DNA of 64,000 nt from Marinobacter sp. 2_MG-2023. Its GTDB lineage: Bacteria; Pseudomonadota; Gammaproteobacteria; Pseudomonadales; Oleiphilaceae. The notes below the pieces were generated by a model, which saw only the letters and a list, made by a program, of their open reading frames with translations, was not told the origin of the DNA and searched no databases. Of the stretch, positions 28,508 through 37,369 are shown one piece after another. A program made the position numbers and the translations under genes. The stretch is taken from positions 248,001 to 312,000 of the forward strand of contig NZ_JAUOPH010000005.1 of the NCBI RefSeq assembly GCF_030546935.1. The letters run 5' to 3'. Each line of letters begins with the position of its first letter. Within the stretch, counting starts at the first letter, position 1.

Positions 28508-28969
28508 TTATTTCTGCACGACAAATTCCGTAAACAGCACACCGGTAATCGCTTCGCCGGTTTGCTGTTCCTCCAGCACCCCGTTGATTCTTGATTGCGC
28601 TTCTTCGCGCAGAGCCTTCTGGCCATCCAGTGTCGTCAATGTTGCAGTATCAGTCTGTTCACCAAACAGCATCACAAGCTCGTGGCGCAGTCTTGGCATA
28701 TGGGCTACAACGGCGGTGCGGGTGGTTTGATTCGAGGCTCTCAGAGTCACCGCTGCTTTCAGGTAAGTCAGCTTGCCACCCGGGCTGCCAACGTGGGTTA
28801 CGAACGCTGGCTCCATGGCAATATAGTCAGTAACGCCTGATTCTTCATTAGTTTCCTTGTCAGCGTTGGTGGTTTCTTCCGCCCAGGCCGTAGGGAGCAT
28901 TGAAAATAGCAGGAATAAGCTGAATACAAGGAATTTTGGCTGAGGTGTCATAAGCTTGCAGTTCGTCAT
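28508..28969 (-). CDS. FliL-domain protein outside a flagellar cluster
   Basis: The 153-residue precursor has an N-terminal signal or anchor (PKFLVFSLFLLFSMLPTAWA) followed by a domain typical of FliL (LTYLKAAVTLRA, RLRHELVMLFGEQT, INGVLEEQQTGEAITGVLFT). FliL associates with the flagellar stator at the inner membrane. No flagellar gene is nearby, so this is an orphan paralogue that may act with another ion-driven complex. The start is ATG 28969 or the in-frame ATG at 28951; neither has a clear ribosome site. Confidence 0.8.
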   Translation of the reverse strand: MTNCKLMTPQPKFLVFSLFLLFSMLPTAWAEETTNADKETNEESGVTDYIAMEPAFVTHVGSPGGKLTYLKAAVTLRASNQTTRTAVVAHMPRLRHELVMLFGEQTDTATLTTLDGQKALREEAQSRINGVLEEQQTGEAITGVLFTEFVVQK

Positions 28970-29065
28970 GGTTTAGGGTTTAGTGACAAAATCAGCAGCG
29001 TTTCCGCCGGATAAACCGAGAATAGCAGGCCCGACGGAGCATTTGTGGAAAACCGGGGAAACTTT

Positions 29066-29572
29066 GTGAAAGGAAGAGCAGTTTTTGCAGTTGTTTTTGT
29101 AGTCTGTGCCGCGCTTTTGAGCGTGGCGTATTACATGGAACATTTTATGGGGCTGGAGCCATGTCCTTTGTGCTGGCTGCAACGGTTTGGCTTCATGGGG
29201 GTGGGATTGGTTAGCCTGGTGGCAGCGTTGCATGGCCCTGGTCAGCTGGGGCTTCGGGTATACGGCCTGTTGCTTGCAGTAACGGCAGGTGCGGGTCTGG
29301 GTGTGGCAGGGCGACAGTTGTGGTTGCAAAGTTTGCCTGCTGACCAGGTGCCCGCCTGTGGGCCCTCGGTGGATTATATGCTTGATGTGCTGCCTTTGGC
29401 AGACGTGCTGACTACAGCGCTCAAAGGCACCGGCGATTGTGCTGCTGTGGTTTGGCGTTTTCTTGGGCTGAGCATTCCTGGCTGGACCGCTGTCTTTTTT
29501 ACTTTGCTGGTGATCGTGGGTCTGGTGATGCTTTTTCATCGGGGAAAGCCAAAAGGCTGGATCGCTGGCTGA
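29066..29572 (+). CDS. dsbB: disulfide bond formation protein DsbB
   Basis: The 168-residue membrane protein has four hydrophobic segments and two periplasmic cysteine pairs: C33/C36 in LEPCPLCWLQR and C98/C125 in VPACGPSVDYM and GTGDCAAV. DsbB reoxidises DsbA and passes electrons to quinone. The GTG at 29066 is preceded by GGGGA at suitable spacing; the ORF can extend to a GTG at 29045. It is divergent from the fliL-like gene. Confidence 0.94.
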   Translation: MKGRAVFAVVFVVCAALLSVAYYMEHFMGLEPCPLCWLQRFGFMGVGLVSLVAALHGPGQLGLRVYGLLLAVTAGAGLGVAGRQLWLQSLPADQVPACGPSVDYMLDVLPLADVLTTALKGTGDCAAVVWRFLGLSIPGWTAVFFTLLVIVGLVMLFHRGKPKGWIAG

Positions 29573-29674
29573 AACGGTTGCGGCAGGCAGCGGGCATGGG
29601 GTAACTTAATCCTCACTTAACAAATATCAGCGTCAGGCCTGAAAGGCCGGATTATCAAGTGGAGAACAGGCGTC

Positions 29675-30154
29675 ATGTTGGAAAATTGCCGAAATGCCAG
29701 GGAGCGTTGGGGCGGCGTCAGCGAACTCATCGACCGTTGGCTAAAGGATCGACAGGAGCTGTTGGTTCATTACTGCGATTTATCCGGAGAGAGCGATTTT
29801 TCGCAAACAGAAGCCCTGAAGCAAAAGTTCGTCCGGCTTTGTGAAGTGCTGGTGGATTATGTCTCTACGGGTCACTTCGAGATATACGAACAGTTGGTCA
29901 GAGAAGCCCGAGAATTCAATGATGGCGGGCTTGAACTGGCGGCGAAGGTTTATCCGCGCATTGAGCAAACAACAGAAGTGGCGCTTAACTTTAATGACAG
30001 GCTGGGTGAAAACGAGCTATCTGAACAGGATATAAAAGCCTTGTTTGATGAGCTTTCCCGCTTGGGTGAGACGCTCGAGAGTCGTTTCGAGATGGAGGAT
30101 TTTCTGATTGAACACCTTCACAACGTACATGCCGACAAAGTAGCCCCCGCCTGA
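29675..30154 (+). CDS. rsd: anti-sigma-70 factor Rsd/AlgQ
   Basis: The 159-residue all-helical protein matches the Rsd/AlgQ family: ARERWGGVSELIDRWLKDRQ, LVHYCDLSGESDF, FCE-like VRLCEVLVDYVSTGHFEIYE. Rsd binds region 4 of sigma-70 in stationary phase; AlgQ in Pseudomonas also affects alginate and nucleoside triphosphate metabolism. It is a single gene bounded downstream by a strong bidirectional terminator. Confidence 0.93.
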   Translation: MLENCRNARERWGGVSELIDRWLKDRQELLVHYCDLSGESDFSQTEALKQKFVRLCEVLVDYVSTGHFEIYEQLVREAREFNDGGLELAAKVYPRIEQTTEVALNFNDRLGENELSEQDIKALFDELSRLGETLESRFEMEDFLIEHLHNVHADKVAPA

Positions 30155-30173
30155 ATCTGGTCAGAGCAACTAC

Positions 30174-30216
30174 AAAAAAGCCTCAGCAGCGGTAACGCTG
30201 GCTGAGGCTTTTTTTA
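30174..30216. terminator. strong bidirectional terminator between rsd and the FKBP gene
   Basis: AAAAAAGCCTCAGC and GCTGAGGCTTTTTTT enclose an inner AGCG-GTAA-CGCT hairpin. T-tracts are present for both convergent genes. Confidence 0.95.
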
Positions 30217-30246
30217 TGGCTTCAGGCAAGCTGAAGCACATTTTTC

Positions 30247-30960
30247 TTAGTTGGCGTCTGGGTTGATAGCCAGCAGCTCCACGTCAAACACCAGGGTCTC
30301 GTTGGGACCGATAGCTCGGTTGCCACCAGGGCCGTAGGCCAGGTCCGACGGGATATAGAGCTTGTAGCGGGCGCCTTCGCTCATTAGCTGCAGACCTTCA
30401 GTCCAGCCTGGAATAACCTGGTTCAGGGCAAAGCTTACCGGCTCACCGCGTTCACGGGAGCTGTCAAAAACTTCGCCAGACAGCAGTTCGCCAGTGTAGT
30501 GAACCTGCACTGTGTCAGTGTCAGCGGGTTGTTCGCCATTGCCTTCTTCCAGTACTTCGTACTGAAGTCCGGACTCGGTTGTCTCGATACCATCGCGCTC
30601 GGCATTTTCAGCAAGGAAGGTTTCTCCGGCATCCAGGTTTTTCTGGGCCAGTTCTTCCATCTGTTTGCCTTGCTCTTCCTGCAGAGTTTGCTGGTACTCC
30701 ATCAGAGCCTGCTGAATTTCCTCACGGCTCATACGCTTGGTTTCCTCATCGCCGGCGTGGCCATGCTGAATGCCTTGAAGAAACTGGTCCATTTGCAGGT
30801 TCGGCAGGTCGTTATTCATCCGCTCACCGAGTACCAGGCCCATGCCGTAGCTGACCTTTTGGTCAGTGGAATCCAGTTTCGGGTCTGCTGGAGCCTCTGG
30901 AGGAGTTGAGCAGCCGGCAACAATGCCGGTCATCGCCAGTGCAAGCAGCGTTTTTTTCAT
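30247..30960 (-). CDS. FKBP-type peptidyl-prolyl cis-trans isomerase, lipoprotein (FkpA/Mip-like)
   Basis: The 237-residue precursor has a lipoprotein signal with lipobox IVAGC (Cys17), an N-terminal dimerisation region of long helices rich in Gln/Glu, and a C-terminal FKBP domain (VQVHYTGELLSGEVFDSS, FALNQVIPGWTEGLQLM, YKLYIPSDLAYGPGG). It catalyses proline isomerisation and helps fold periplasmic or envelope proteins. Its layout matches FkpA and the Legionella Mip protein; FklB is cytoplasmic and less likely because of the lipobox. Confidence 0.94.
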   Translation of the reverse strand: MKKTLLALAMTGIVAGCSTPPEAPADPKLDSTDQKVSYGMGLVLGERMNNDLPNLQMDQFLQGIQHGHAGDEETKRMSREEIQQALMEYQQTLQEEQGKQMEELAQKNLDAGETFLAENAERDGIETTESGLQYEVLEEGNGEQPADTDTVQVHYTGELLSGEVFDSSRERGEPVSFALNQVIPGWTEGLQLMSEGARYKLYIPSDLAYGPGGNRAIGPNETLVFDVELLAINPDAN

Positions 30961-31107
30961 TACATCGTCCTTTTGGGTCAGTAAGAAGTGGGCGATAACC
31001 CACGTATTGTGTGTTTCAGAAGGTAAACGGTAACGGGTTCAGAGCGCAGATTCCACTGAACTTCTGTTAAGGACTCACTGGCACTCGGAACAACCGTCAA
31101 AACGTGG

Positions 31108-31491
31108 TCAGCTACCACTGTTTCCGGCACTTGGGCCGAGATAAAAGGGCGCACTGTACGGCGACTGCCAGTCGGTCTCCGGATTGGGAGTTCGTTCAGG
31201 TGGCCGGTTCTTGTCAGCCCTTTCAATGGCCAGCGTATTCCAGGGACCATGCTCTGGAGGTTGGTCAGCGTAATGCCAGTTGCCATCGGTATCCCGCCAC
31301 TTGAATACGATATCGGGGCCCTCTGTCGGGATCGGAGAAGGCACGAGGCCCTCAAATGCAGGGATTTCAGGCTGTGTGTCTTCTGCAACCGGCTCGGATG
31401 CCTGCTCAGGGTCATTCAGGCCAAAGAACATCAGCAGTAACAGCAGACCGAGAGCTGGAAACGATAGTCGGACGAGCCATTTGATCATCAT
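31108..31491 (-). CDS. DUF4124-domain membrane-anchored protein
   Basis: The 127-residue protein has one N-terminal transmembrane anchor (WLVRLSFPALGLLLLLMFFG), an acidic Pro-rich linker and the short DUF4124 motif VFKWRDTDGNWHYADQPPE. Such proteins are common in gammaproteobacterial envelopes; their function is not established. Its ATG overlaps the upstream stop as ATGA, so it is translationally coupled to the TIGR02444-like gene. The overlapping ORF 30978-31415 in another frame is a shadow. Confidence 0.82.
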   Translation of the reverse strand: MMIKWLVRLSFPALGLLLLLMFFGLNDPEQASEPVAEDTQPEIPAFEGLVPSPIPTEGPDIVFKWRDTDGNWHYADQPPEHGPWNTLAIERADKNRPPERTPNPETDWQSPYSAPFYLGPSAGNSGS

Positions 31492-32045
31492 GGCTGTATT
31501 TGTCCTTGTTGAAAGGCGATAAATTCGTCGCCTAATGTGCTCAAAAGCTGCCTGGTGGTCGCAGTCGTGCCGGATTCCGGTGCTGCAGCAGCGAGATTGG
31601 GTCGGATCAGATTCTCACATTCGGTCATGTTGTTCTGTTCCGGGTTAGGCGCTGCAAAAGCCTGCCAAGCCAAAGCCAGCTCGATGCGCTCTGATTCAAG
31701 CTCCAGGCTGGCCAGATTCGTGCGCAAAGCGTTGTACGGGGCCTGCGCTTTTGGTACTGACTTGCGAATCATGCGCAAGCTGCCGGTTACACGATCGCGC
31801 CACTCTGTTACCGTAGCGTCCTCGATTCCGGTGTACGCCCTGCCGTTCAGTGCAAACCATCCGGCGCATAGAATTCGTGTTACGCTCCAGCCCTCGTTTT
31901 GAAGAGCCAGGCAGGTTTCTTGTGCCGTCGATTGTTGCCAGAACGTCAGTGCAAATCTCCAAAGCGGGTTGTCGGGTTCCAGGTGCGCCGGCAACTCCAT
32001 GGCTTTTAACGGTAAATCCGGGATGGTTTGCGAGCTGACTGACAT
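31488..32045 (-). CDS. TIGR02444-like conserved protein
   Basis: The 185-residue protein contains the family-type block NPLWRFALTFWQQSTAQETC followed by LQNEGWSVTRILCAGWFAL. Its function is unknown. It is divergent from the YheS gene and followed by a DUF4124 gene (ATGA overlap), a group that recurs in Pseudomonas-like genomes as far as I recall. The start at 32045 avoids overlap with yheS; the ORF itself extends to 32159. The family name is from memory of its pattern. Confidence 0.75.
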   Translation of the reverse strand: MSVSSQTIPDLPLKAMELPAHLEPDNPLWRFALTFWQQSTAQETCLALQNEGWSVTRILCAGWFALNGRAYTGIEDATVTEWRDRVTGSLRMIRKSVPKAQAPYNALRTNLASLELESERIELALAWQAFAAPNPEQNNMTECENLIRPNLAAAAPESGTTATTRQLLSTLGDEFIAFQQGQIQP

Positions 32046-32091
32046 GAGCACTGAACCGTCCCTGATCATTTTACGCTGAATATATGACGAC

Positions 32092-34071
32092 ATGTTAACG
32101 ATAACCGATCTCAGTTTACAACGGGGTGGCGTCTGGTTACTAGATTCCGTCACACTCACAGTGCAATCCGGTCAGCGGGTCGCAATTGTAGGGGCCAATG
32201 GCGCTGGTAAAAGCAGCCTTTTTCAGCTGCTGCTTGGGCAGTTGTCGCCAGAGCAGGGCAGTGTTTCACTCCCGGGTGGCTGCCGCATTGCCCATATGGC
32301 GCAGGAAGTTGAGGCGACAGAGCGAAGCGCCAGAGACTTTGTTCTTGATGGGGACCTGGACTTGCGCCGGCTTGAGCGGGAGCTTCAGCAGGCTGAAGCC
32401 AGTGGTGATGATAATGCTGTGGCCCATATTCACGGTGAGCTGGATGTACACGAAGCCTGGTCTGCCGGTAGGCGCGCAGAGTCTTTGTTGCGTGGACTGG
32501 GGTTTCAGAATGGCGACGCGGACCGGCCTGTATCAGCATTTTCAGGTGGCTGGCGGATCCGGTTGAATCTTGCCCAGGCGCTGATGCGGCCTGCGGATCT
32601 GTTATTGCTGGACGAGCCCACCAACCACCTCGATCTGGATGCGTGTCTGTGGCTGGAAAACTGGTTGCGCCGTTTCCAGGGCACCCTGCTGTTTATCTCG
32701 CACGATCGTGATTTCATGGACCGGGTTGCAACTCATGTGGTTCATTTTGACAGGCAGAAGCTGGAGCTTTACACAGGTAATTATTCCGCGTTCGAAGCCC
32801 GGCGTAGCGAGAGACTGGCCCAACAGCAGGCAGGCTTCGAACGTCAGCAGGCGAGAATAGCGGAAATCCAGCGGTTCATTGATCGCTTCAAAGCCCAGGC
32901 CACCAAGGCGCGTCAGGCTCAGAGCCGGGTAAAATCACTGGAGCGGATGGAAAAGATTGCTCCTGCTCATGTTGATTCACCTTTCAGTTTTGAGTTTCCG
33001 GTTGCGGACAAGGTGTCCAATCCGCTGCTTTCCATACGGCACGGTCAGGCCGGGCACGGTGAAACCGTAATTCTCGATAATATCAACCTGACCCTTTTGC
33101 CTGGCAGTCGCATTGGCCTGCTGGGGCCAAACGGTGCGGGCAAGTCCACCCTGATGGACGCGCTGCTGGGGCAGGGTGAAGACGGTTCGGCAAGCACGCT
33201 GCTTTCCGGAGAACGAGTCTGTGGCGAACATTTGGCCATTGGCTATTTTGCCCAGCATCAGCTGGAGTCTCTGGATCTCGACGCGAGCCCGTTTCTGCAC
33301 CTGCAGCGATTATCCCCACGGGCTTCTGAGCAGAGCGTTCGCAATTTCCTGGGTGGCTTCGATTTTCATGGTGATGAGGCTTTAAGCCCTATTCGCTCAT
33401 TCTCCGGCGGTGAAAAGGCCCGTGTTGCTTTGGCGGTTATTGCCTGGCAGAAGCCTAACCTGCTTTTGCTGGATGAGCCGACCAACCACCTTGATCTGGA
33501 AATGCGCCAGGCTTTGACCATGGCACTGCAGAATTTCGAAGGCGCCATCGTGGTGGTTTCACATGACAGACACCTGTTGCGAAACACCGTTGATGAATTC
33601 TGGCTGGTTAACGACGGTCGGGTTGTTGAGTACCAGGGCGACCTTGAGGATTACGAACGCTGGCTGGCGGATCGCCGCAAGGACGATACCGAGGCGCCGA
33701 AACGCCAGCTGGCTGGAGGCAGCGGCTCCGATGCCAGCGAGTCAGGGTTCGGGCCTGAAACCGGAGTCGGCGAAAGCGCTGAAGACCGGAAGGTGCGCAA
33801 GCGTGCAGAAGCGGCGCTCAGACAGAAACTGAGCCCATTCCGGAAGAAGCAGGCGGCACTGGAAAAACAAATGGAATCGCTGAACGAGACACTGAAAGGC
33901 CTGGAGTCAGATCTTGCTGACCCGGACTTGTATGGCGATGGGGGCAAAGGTCGTTTAAAGGAATTGCTCGGTGAGCAGTCCCAAGCCAAGGCACAGCTTG
34001 AGGATATCGAAGCGCAATGGCTCGATATCAGCGAAACGGTAGAAGCGATGGAAGAGGAGCTGGCGGGTTAA
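32092..34071 (+). CDS. yheS: ABC-F family ATPase YheS
   Basis: The 659-residue protein has two ABC domains and no membrane segments. Walker A motifs are GANGAGKS and GPNGAGKS, signatures FSGGWRIRL and FSGGEKARV, and Walker B regions LLLLDEPTNHLDLD and LLLLDEPTNHLDLE. Between them is the ABC-F linker rich in Arg/Gln (residues about 235-290), and the C-terminus is a coiled coil (about 560-655). ABC-F proteins act on ribosomes; YheS has been linked to rescue of stalled translation. The arrangement with the divergent TIGR02444-like gene supports YheS rather than Uup. Confidence 0.93.
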   Translation: MLTITDLSLQRGGVWLLDSVTLTVQSGQRVAIVGANGAGKSSLFQLLLGQLSPEQGSVSLPGGCRIAHMAQEVEATERSARDFVLDGDLDLRRLERELQQAEASGDDNAVAHIHGELDVHEAWSAGRRAESLLRGLGFQNGDADRPVSAFSGGWRIRLNLAQALMRPADLLLLDEPTNHLDLDACLWLENWLRRFQGTLLFISHDRDFMDRVATHVVHFDRQKLELYTGNYSAFEARRSERLAQQQAGFERQQARIAEIQRFIDRFKAQATKARQAQSRVKSLERMEKIAPAHVDSPFSFEFPVADKVSNPLLSIRHGQAGHGETVILDNINLTLLPGSRIGLLGPNGAGKSTLMDALLGQGEDGSASTLLSGERVCGEHLAIGYFAQHQLESLDLDASPFLHLQRLSPRASEQSVRNFLGGFDFHGDEALSPIRSFSGGEKARVALAVIAWQKPNLLLLDEPTNHLDLEMRQALTMALQNFEGAIVVVSHDRHLLRNTVDEFWLVNDGRVVEYQGDLEDYERWLADRRKDDTEAPKRQLAGGSGSDASESGFGPETGVGESAEDRKVRKRAEAALRQKLSPFRKKQAALEKQMESLNETLKGLESDLADPDLYGDGGKGRLKELLGEQSQAKAQLEDIEAQWLDISETVEAMEEELAG

Positions 34072-34079
34072 AGAGGCCG

Positions 34080-35606
34080 TCAGCCGCCGGCCAGCTCAAG
34101 CACAAAGTTCTGCTTCGCCAGGTAGTCCTGCTCGTTCATCAGATCCGCAAGCGTGAGTGGGCGCTCATCAAACCAGCCCTCGGGAAACGACAGTAAAAGG
34201 CCGTTTTTCCTGGGTTGAAGTGTGAAGGCCGGTGGTGGCTCCATGTTCCGGGGGTGCTGGATCAGCACAGCAAGGCGCACCAGTATACAGAGGCGCTGCA
34301 GGCGCTCTTTGTCACTGGGATCTATTCCCTCAAAGATGGAAGCGGCAAATTTGCGCCTGTGGCCGCGCACCAGAACTGCCAGTTCCTGCTGGGCCTGTTG
34401 CGTGAAACCGGCCATGTCGGAATAGCGCAGAAGGTAGGCGCCGTGCTTGTGATACTGGCTGTGCGATATGGTCAGGCCAATCTCATGCAGCTGGCAGGCC
34501 CAGCGCAGAACCTCCTCATCCGTTACCGTATCAATGCCCCAGTGGCCCGCAATCTGTTGCCACGCGGCAATCGCTGTAGCTTCAACGGCGGCGCCCTGGC
34601 TCTGATCCAGGTGATACCGCTCCTGGAGGGCAGTGATACTTCGTTCTCGCACATCTTCGTGCCGGATACGTCCGGCAATGCCGTACAACAAGCCTTCTCT
34701 CAGTGCGCCGTCAGCGAAGGTCATTTCCGGTATGTCGAGAGACTGGAACGCACCCATAAGGATGGCGAAACCGGCAGGAAAAATATTCTGACGATCCGGG
34801 CGTAGCCCCAGATCGCCGAGCTTCTCAATATTGCCCATATCCACGAGCCGCCGGCGCAACTCCTCCATGGCACTCCGGGTAATTGTGCCATCTGTTATCT
34901 TGAGGGTCGCCAACACTGTGCTGATGGCTTTGATTGAGCCGGACGAACCCACTGCGCTTTGCCAGCCGACTGAGCGGTAGAGCTTGCGGATACTCAAGAG
35001 TTCCTGTTCGGCATGGGTGATGGCTCTGTCCATTTGCTTTCGGGTGATCCGCCCATCAGCAAAGTAGCGATTCCTGAAGGAGACGCAGCCCATGTGCAGG
35101 CTTTCCAGCTCCTGAGGCTCAAAGCGATTGCCGATAATCACCTCCGTGCTGCCGCCACCGATATCAATCACCAGGCGGCCCCCGGCATCATCAGACAAGG
35201 TGTGCGAGACGCCCAGGTAAATCAGTCGGGCTTCTTCCCTGCCGGCAATAATCTCTACCGGATAACCCAGAACCTCCTCGGCCCGAGCAATAAACTGGCT
35301 GGCATTGCGCGCCACTCTGAGCGCGTTGGTGCCGACCACCTGCACACCTTCCGGCGGCGTGCCATTGAGGCGCTGGGCAAACCTGCGCAGGCAATCCAGG
35401 CCACGCTCCTGGGCTTCCTCGGTCAGGCAGTTTTCGGAATCAAGGCCGTCGCCGAGCTGTACTTTTTCGCCCATTTTTTCGATGGTGCGGATTTCGCCGT
35501 GTACGAGCCTGGCCACAACCATGTGGAAACTGTTTGAGCCCATATCAATGGCTGCCAGCATATCCGGCGGAGTAGACGTGTTTTCGGCAGAAGAGGAGGC
35601 CGTCAC
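34080..35606 (-). CDS. ppx: exopolyphosphatase / guanosine pentaphosphatase (Ppx/GppA)
   Basis: The 508-residue protein has the ASKHA phosphatase core: AAIDMGSNSFHMVVARL, GGGSTEVIIGN (residues about 150-165), the catalytic Glu region GREEARLIYLGV, and a C-terminal HD-type helical domain (WACQLHEIGLTISHSQYHKH). It degrades polyphosphate from the end. It is divergent from trxA, the same ppx-trxA neighbourhood seen in Pseudomonas. Ppx versus GppA substrate choice cannot be fixed by sequence alone. Confidence 0.94.
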   Translation of the reverse strand: MTASSSAENTSTPPDMLAAIDMGSNSFHMVVARLVHGEIRTIEKMGEKVQLGDGLDSENCLTEEAQERGLDCLRRFAQRLNGTPPEGVQVVGTNALRVARNASQFIARAEEVLGYPVEIIAGREEARLIYLGVSHTLSDDAGGRLVIDIGGGSTEVIIGNRFEPQELESLHMGCVSFRNRYFADGRITRKQMDRAITHAEQELLSIRKLYRSVGWQSAVGSSGSIKAISTVLATLKITDGTITRSAMEELRRRLVDMGNIEKLGDLGLRPDRQNIFPAGFAILMGAFQSLDIPEMTFADGALREGLLYGIAGRIRHEDVRERSITALQERYHLDQSQGAAVEATAIAAWQQIAGHWGIDTVTDEEVLRWACQLHEIGLTISHSQYHKHGAYLLRYSDMAGFTQQAQQELAVLVRGHRRKFAASIFEGIDPSDKERLQRLCILVRLAVLIQHPRNMEPPPAFTLQPRKNGLLLSFPEGWFDERPLTLADLMNEQDYLAKQNFVLELAGG

Positions 35607-35816
35607 TGTGATCAGAGTCCTGTGGTATGAACGTGCGCGTACTATAAGCGATAATCCCCGGACCTGTCAGTAAATGCCCGGGTTTGGCGTTGGCAGAGTG
35701 CTGGTGGATTTGGCTGGTTTCAGAGGATCTCTGATTCAAGCTGGTGGATCTACTGCTTCACATAGGCGGGATCAATCGCGTAAAGTAGTCGTCAAAGCAC
35801 TAATCAGGAAAATGAA

Positions 35817-36143
35817 ATGAGCGGAAATATCGTAAACGTAACGGATGCATCTTTTGAACAGGACGTGCTTCAGTCTGACGTACCCGTACTGGTAGATTAC
35901 TGGGCGGAATGGTGCGGCCCCTGCAAAATGATTGCGCCCGTACTTGAAGAAATTGCCGATGAATACGATGGCAAGCTGAAAGTCTGCAAACTCAACATCG
36001 ACGAAAACGAACAGACGCCGCCCAAGTTTAACATCCGTGGCATTCCGACCCTGATGCTGTTCAAAAACGGCAACGTCGACGCCACGAAAGTGGGCGCACT
36101 GTCCAAATCGCAGCTCGCAGCATTCCTGGACAGCAATCTCTGA
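35817..36143 (+). CDS. trxA: thioredoxin 1
   Basis: The 108-residue protein has the active site W32-C-G-P-C36 and the cis-proline loop [12 protein letters not shown]. It is the general cytoplasmic disulfide reductase. In Pseudomonas trxA is followed by rho; here rho is 22 kb away, with the formate dehydrogenase block in between. A terminator follows immediately. Confidence 0.98.
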   Translation: MSGNIVNVTDASFEQDVLQSDVPVLVDYWAEWCGPCKMIAPVLEEIADEYDGKLKVCKLNIDENEQTPPKFNIRGIPTLMLFKNGNVDATKVGALSKSQLAAFLDSNL

Positions 36144-36160
36144 TTGCATCCCGACTGCTT

Positions 36161-36197
36161 AAAACCGCCCCTGAGCCACGCTCTCGGGCGGTTTTTT
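36161..36197 (+). terminator. terminator of trxA
   Basis: CCGCCC (36165-36170) pairs with GGGCGG (36186-36191), followed by TTTTTT. It may also serve the convergent permease gene, since AAAA precedes the stem. Confidence 0.9.
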
Positions 36198-36200
36198 CGT

Positions 36201-37325
36201 CTAGACAACCTCTCGCCTGCGTAACCAGGCGGCTCGAACAGTCTCAGAAGCGACTCCGGCCAGAAGCCCGAAAAACGGGTCGGCCCAAACGGTTACCAAT
36301 GCGGTTATTGCAATAACTGGCCAACAGGACGATTTGGCTGTCCACAGGCGTCTGGACAATGCAAGCTCGACGGCGGCCACGAACAGCAGAGCCCCAAGCC
36401 CGGCTATAGGAATTGCCGCAATCATGGAGAGCCCGCCAGGTATAAAAGCCACCAGAAGCAAAGCCGTTCCCAGCAAAACGGGCGCCATGCCGGTTCGGGC
36501 GCCGAAGCGATAATGCGCCGCCACGCCACCCGCTCCGTGGCACATGGGTAAGGCACCGAGAGGCACCATAACGAGATTCGCCAAACCGCTAGTCACCGAA
36601 AGCCGGGCTGGCGAGACACGGTGTGATTGCTCGCCGAAATACTCCCCCACCACCAGAGCGGTCAGTACAATGGCATTGGTTATCGTGAGCGCCAGTTGGG
36701 GTAACACCAGCATGGAAATGGACTGTTGCCAATCGTCCATGCTGGGCAACTCGGGGAGTGAGAGTGTGGTCGAATCCACGAGAAGAAGCGTGAGCCCGGG
36801 CGCCCCCATAATTGTTCCGATGGCGATAGACGAACCCAGCCCTATCACTGCGGCTGGCCAGTTCGGCAACACCTTCAGGATAATGCCCAGAATGACCAGC
36901 GTGACCACACCCAGCGGCAGGGATGTGGCCATCAGGCCGAGGCTCATGTTGGCCAGCATTAACCCCAACCCCAATTGAAGGCCGCTTAGCACAGATTTTG
37001 GTATGAGGCGTGCCGCCCCGTTAATCCACCCGGTGAAACCGAGTAGCAGTAAAATCCCCCCGATCAGCACCCCACTGGCGATAAGGCTCTGAGAACTTAC
37101 TTGAGTGGTGAGCAGCACTGCAGCAACGGCTTTCATGGGTTGCACTGGTATCGGCAGGCGGTAATACAGCCCTGTTGCGATGTAGAAAACGGCAAACCCC
37201 ACCAATACCGGTATCGGTGCCAGGCCAGCTAGCCCAATAGCACCTAGACCCAGAGGAATCAGGGTGCCAAGATCACCCAGCGCTCCACTGGCATCCTTCA
37301 CCAGGCCTTTTTGTAGTGAACGCAT
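36201..37325 (-). CDS. MOT1-type sulfate/molybdate permease
   Basis: The 374-residue polytopic protein (about ten hydrophobic segments) has the MOT1 family markers SGALGDLGTLIPLGLGAIG near the N-terminus and PVQPMKAVAAVLLTTQ near residues 60-75, and lacks a STAS domain. MOT1 proteins carry molybdate with high affinity in plants and algae. A role as a molybdate or tungstate permease fits its place beside a Tup-type transporter and molybdopterin genes. Sulfate is the alternative substrate. Confidence 0.82.
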   Translation of the reverse strand: MRSLQKGLVKDASGALGDLGTLIPLGLGAIGLAGLAPIPVLVGFAVFYIATGLYYRLPIPVQPMKAVAAVLLTTQVSSQSLIASGVLIGGILLLLGFTGWINGAARLIPKSVLSGLQLGLGLMLANMSLGLMATSLPLGVVTLVILGIILKVLPNWPAAVIGLGSSIAIGTIMGAPGLTLLLVDSTTLSLPELPSMDDWQQSISMLVLPQLALTITNAIVLTALVVGEYFGEQSHRVSPARLSVTSGLANLVMVPLGALPMCHGAGGVAAHYRFGARTGMAPVLLGTALLLVAFIPGGLSMIAAIPIAGLGALLFVAAVELALSRRLWTAKSSCWPVIAITALVTVWADPFFGLLAGVASETVRAAWLRRREVV

Positions 37326-37369
37326 GCAGCCTCCAGGTTGATTCGACCGCTTATTGATATTGGAGTTGT

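Noticed and set aside
34215..34805. A 196-codon plus-strand ORF opposite ppx
   Set aside because: It is entirely antisense to a well-supported ppx gene and has no domain-like sequence.
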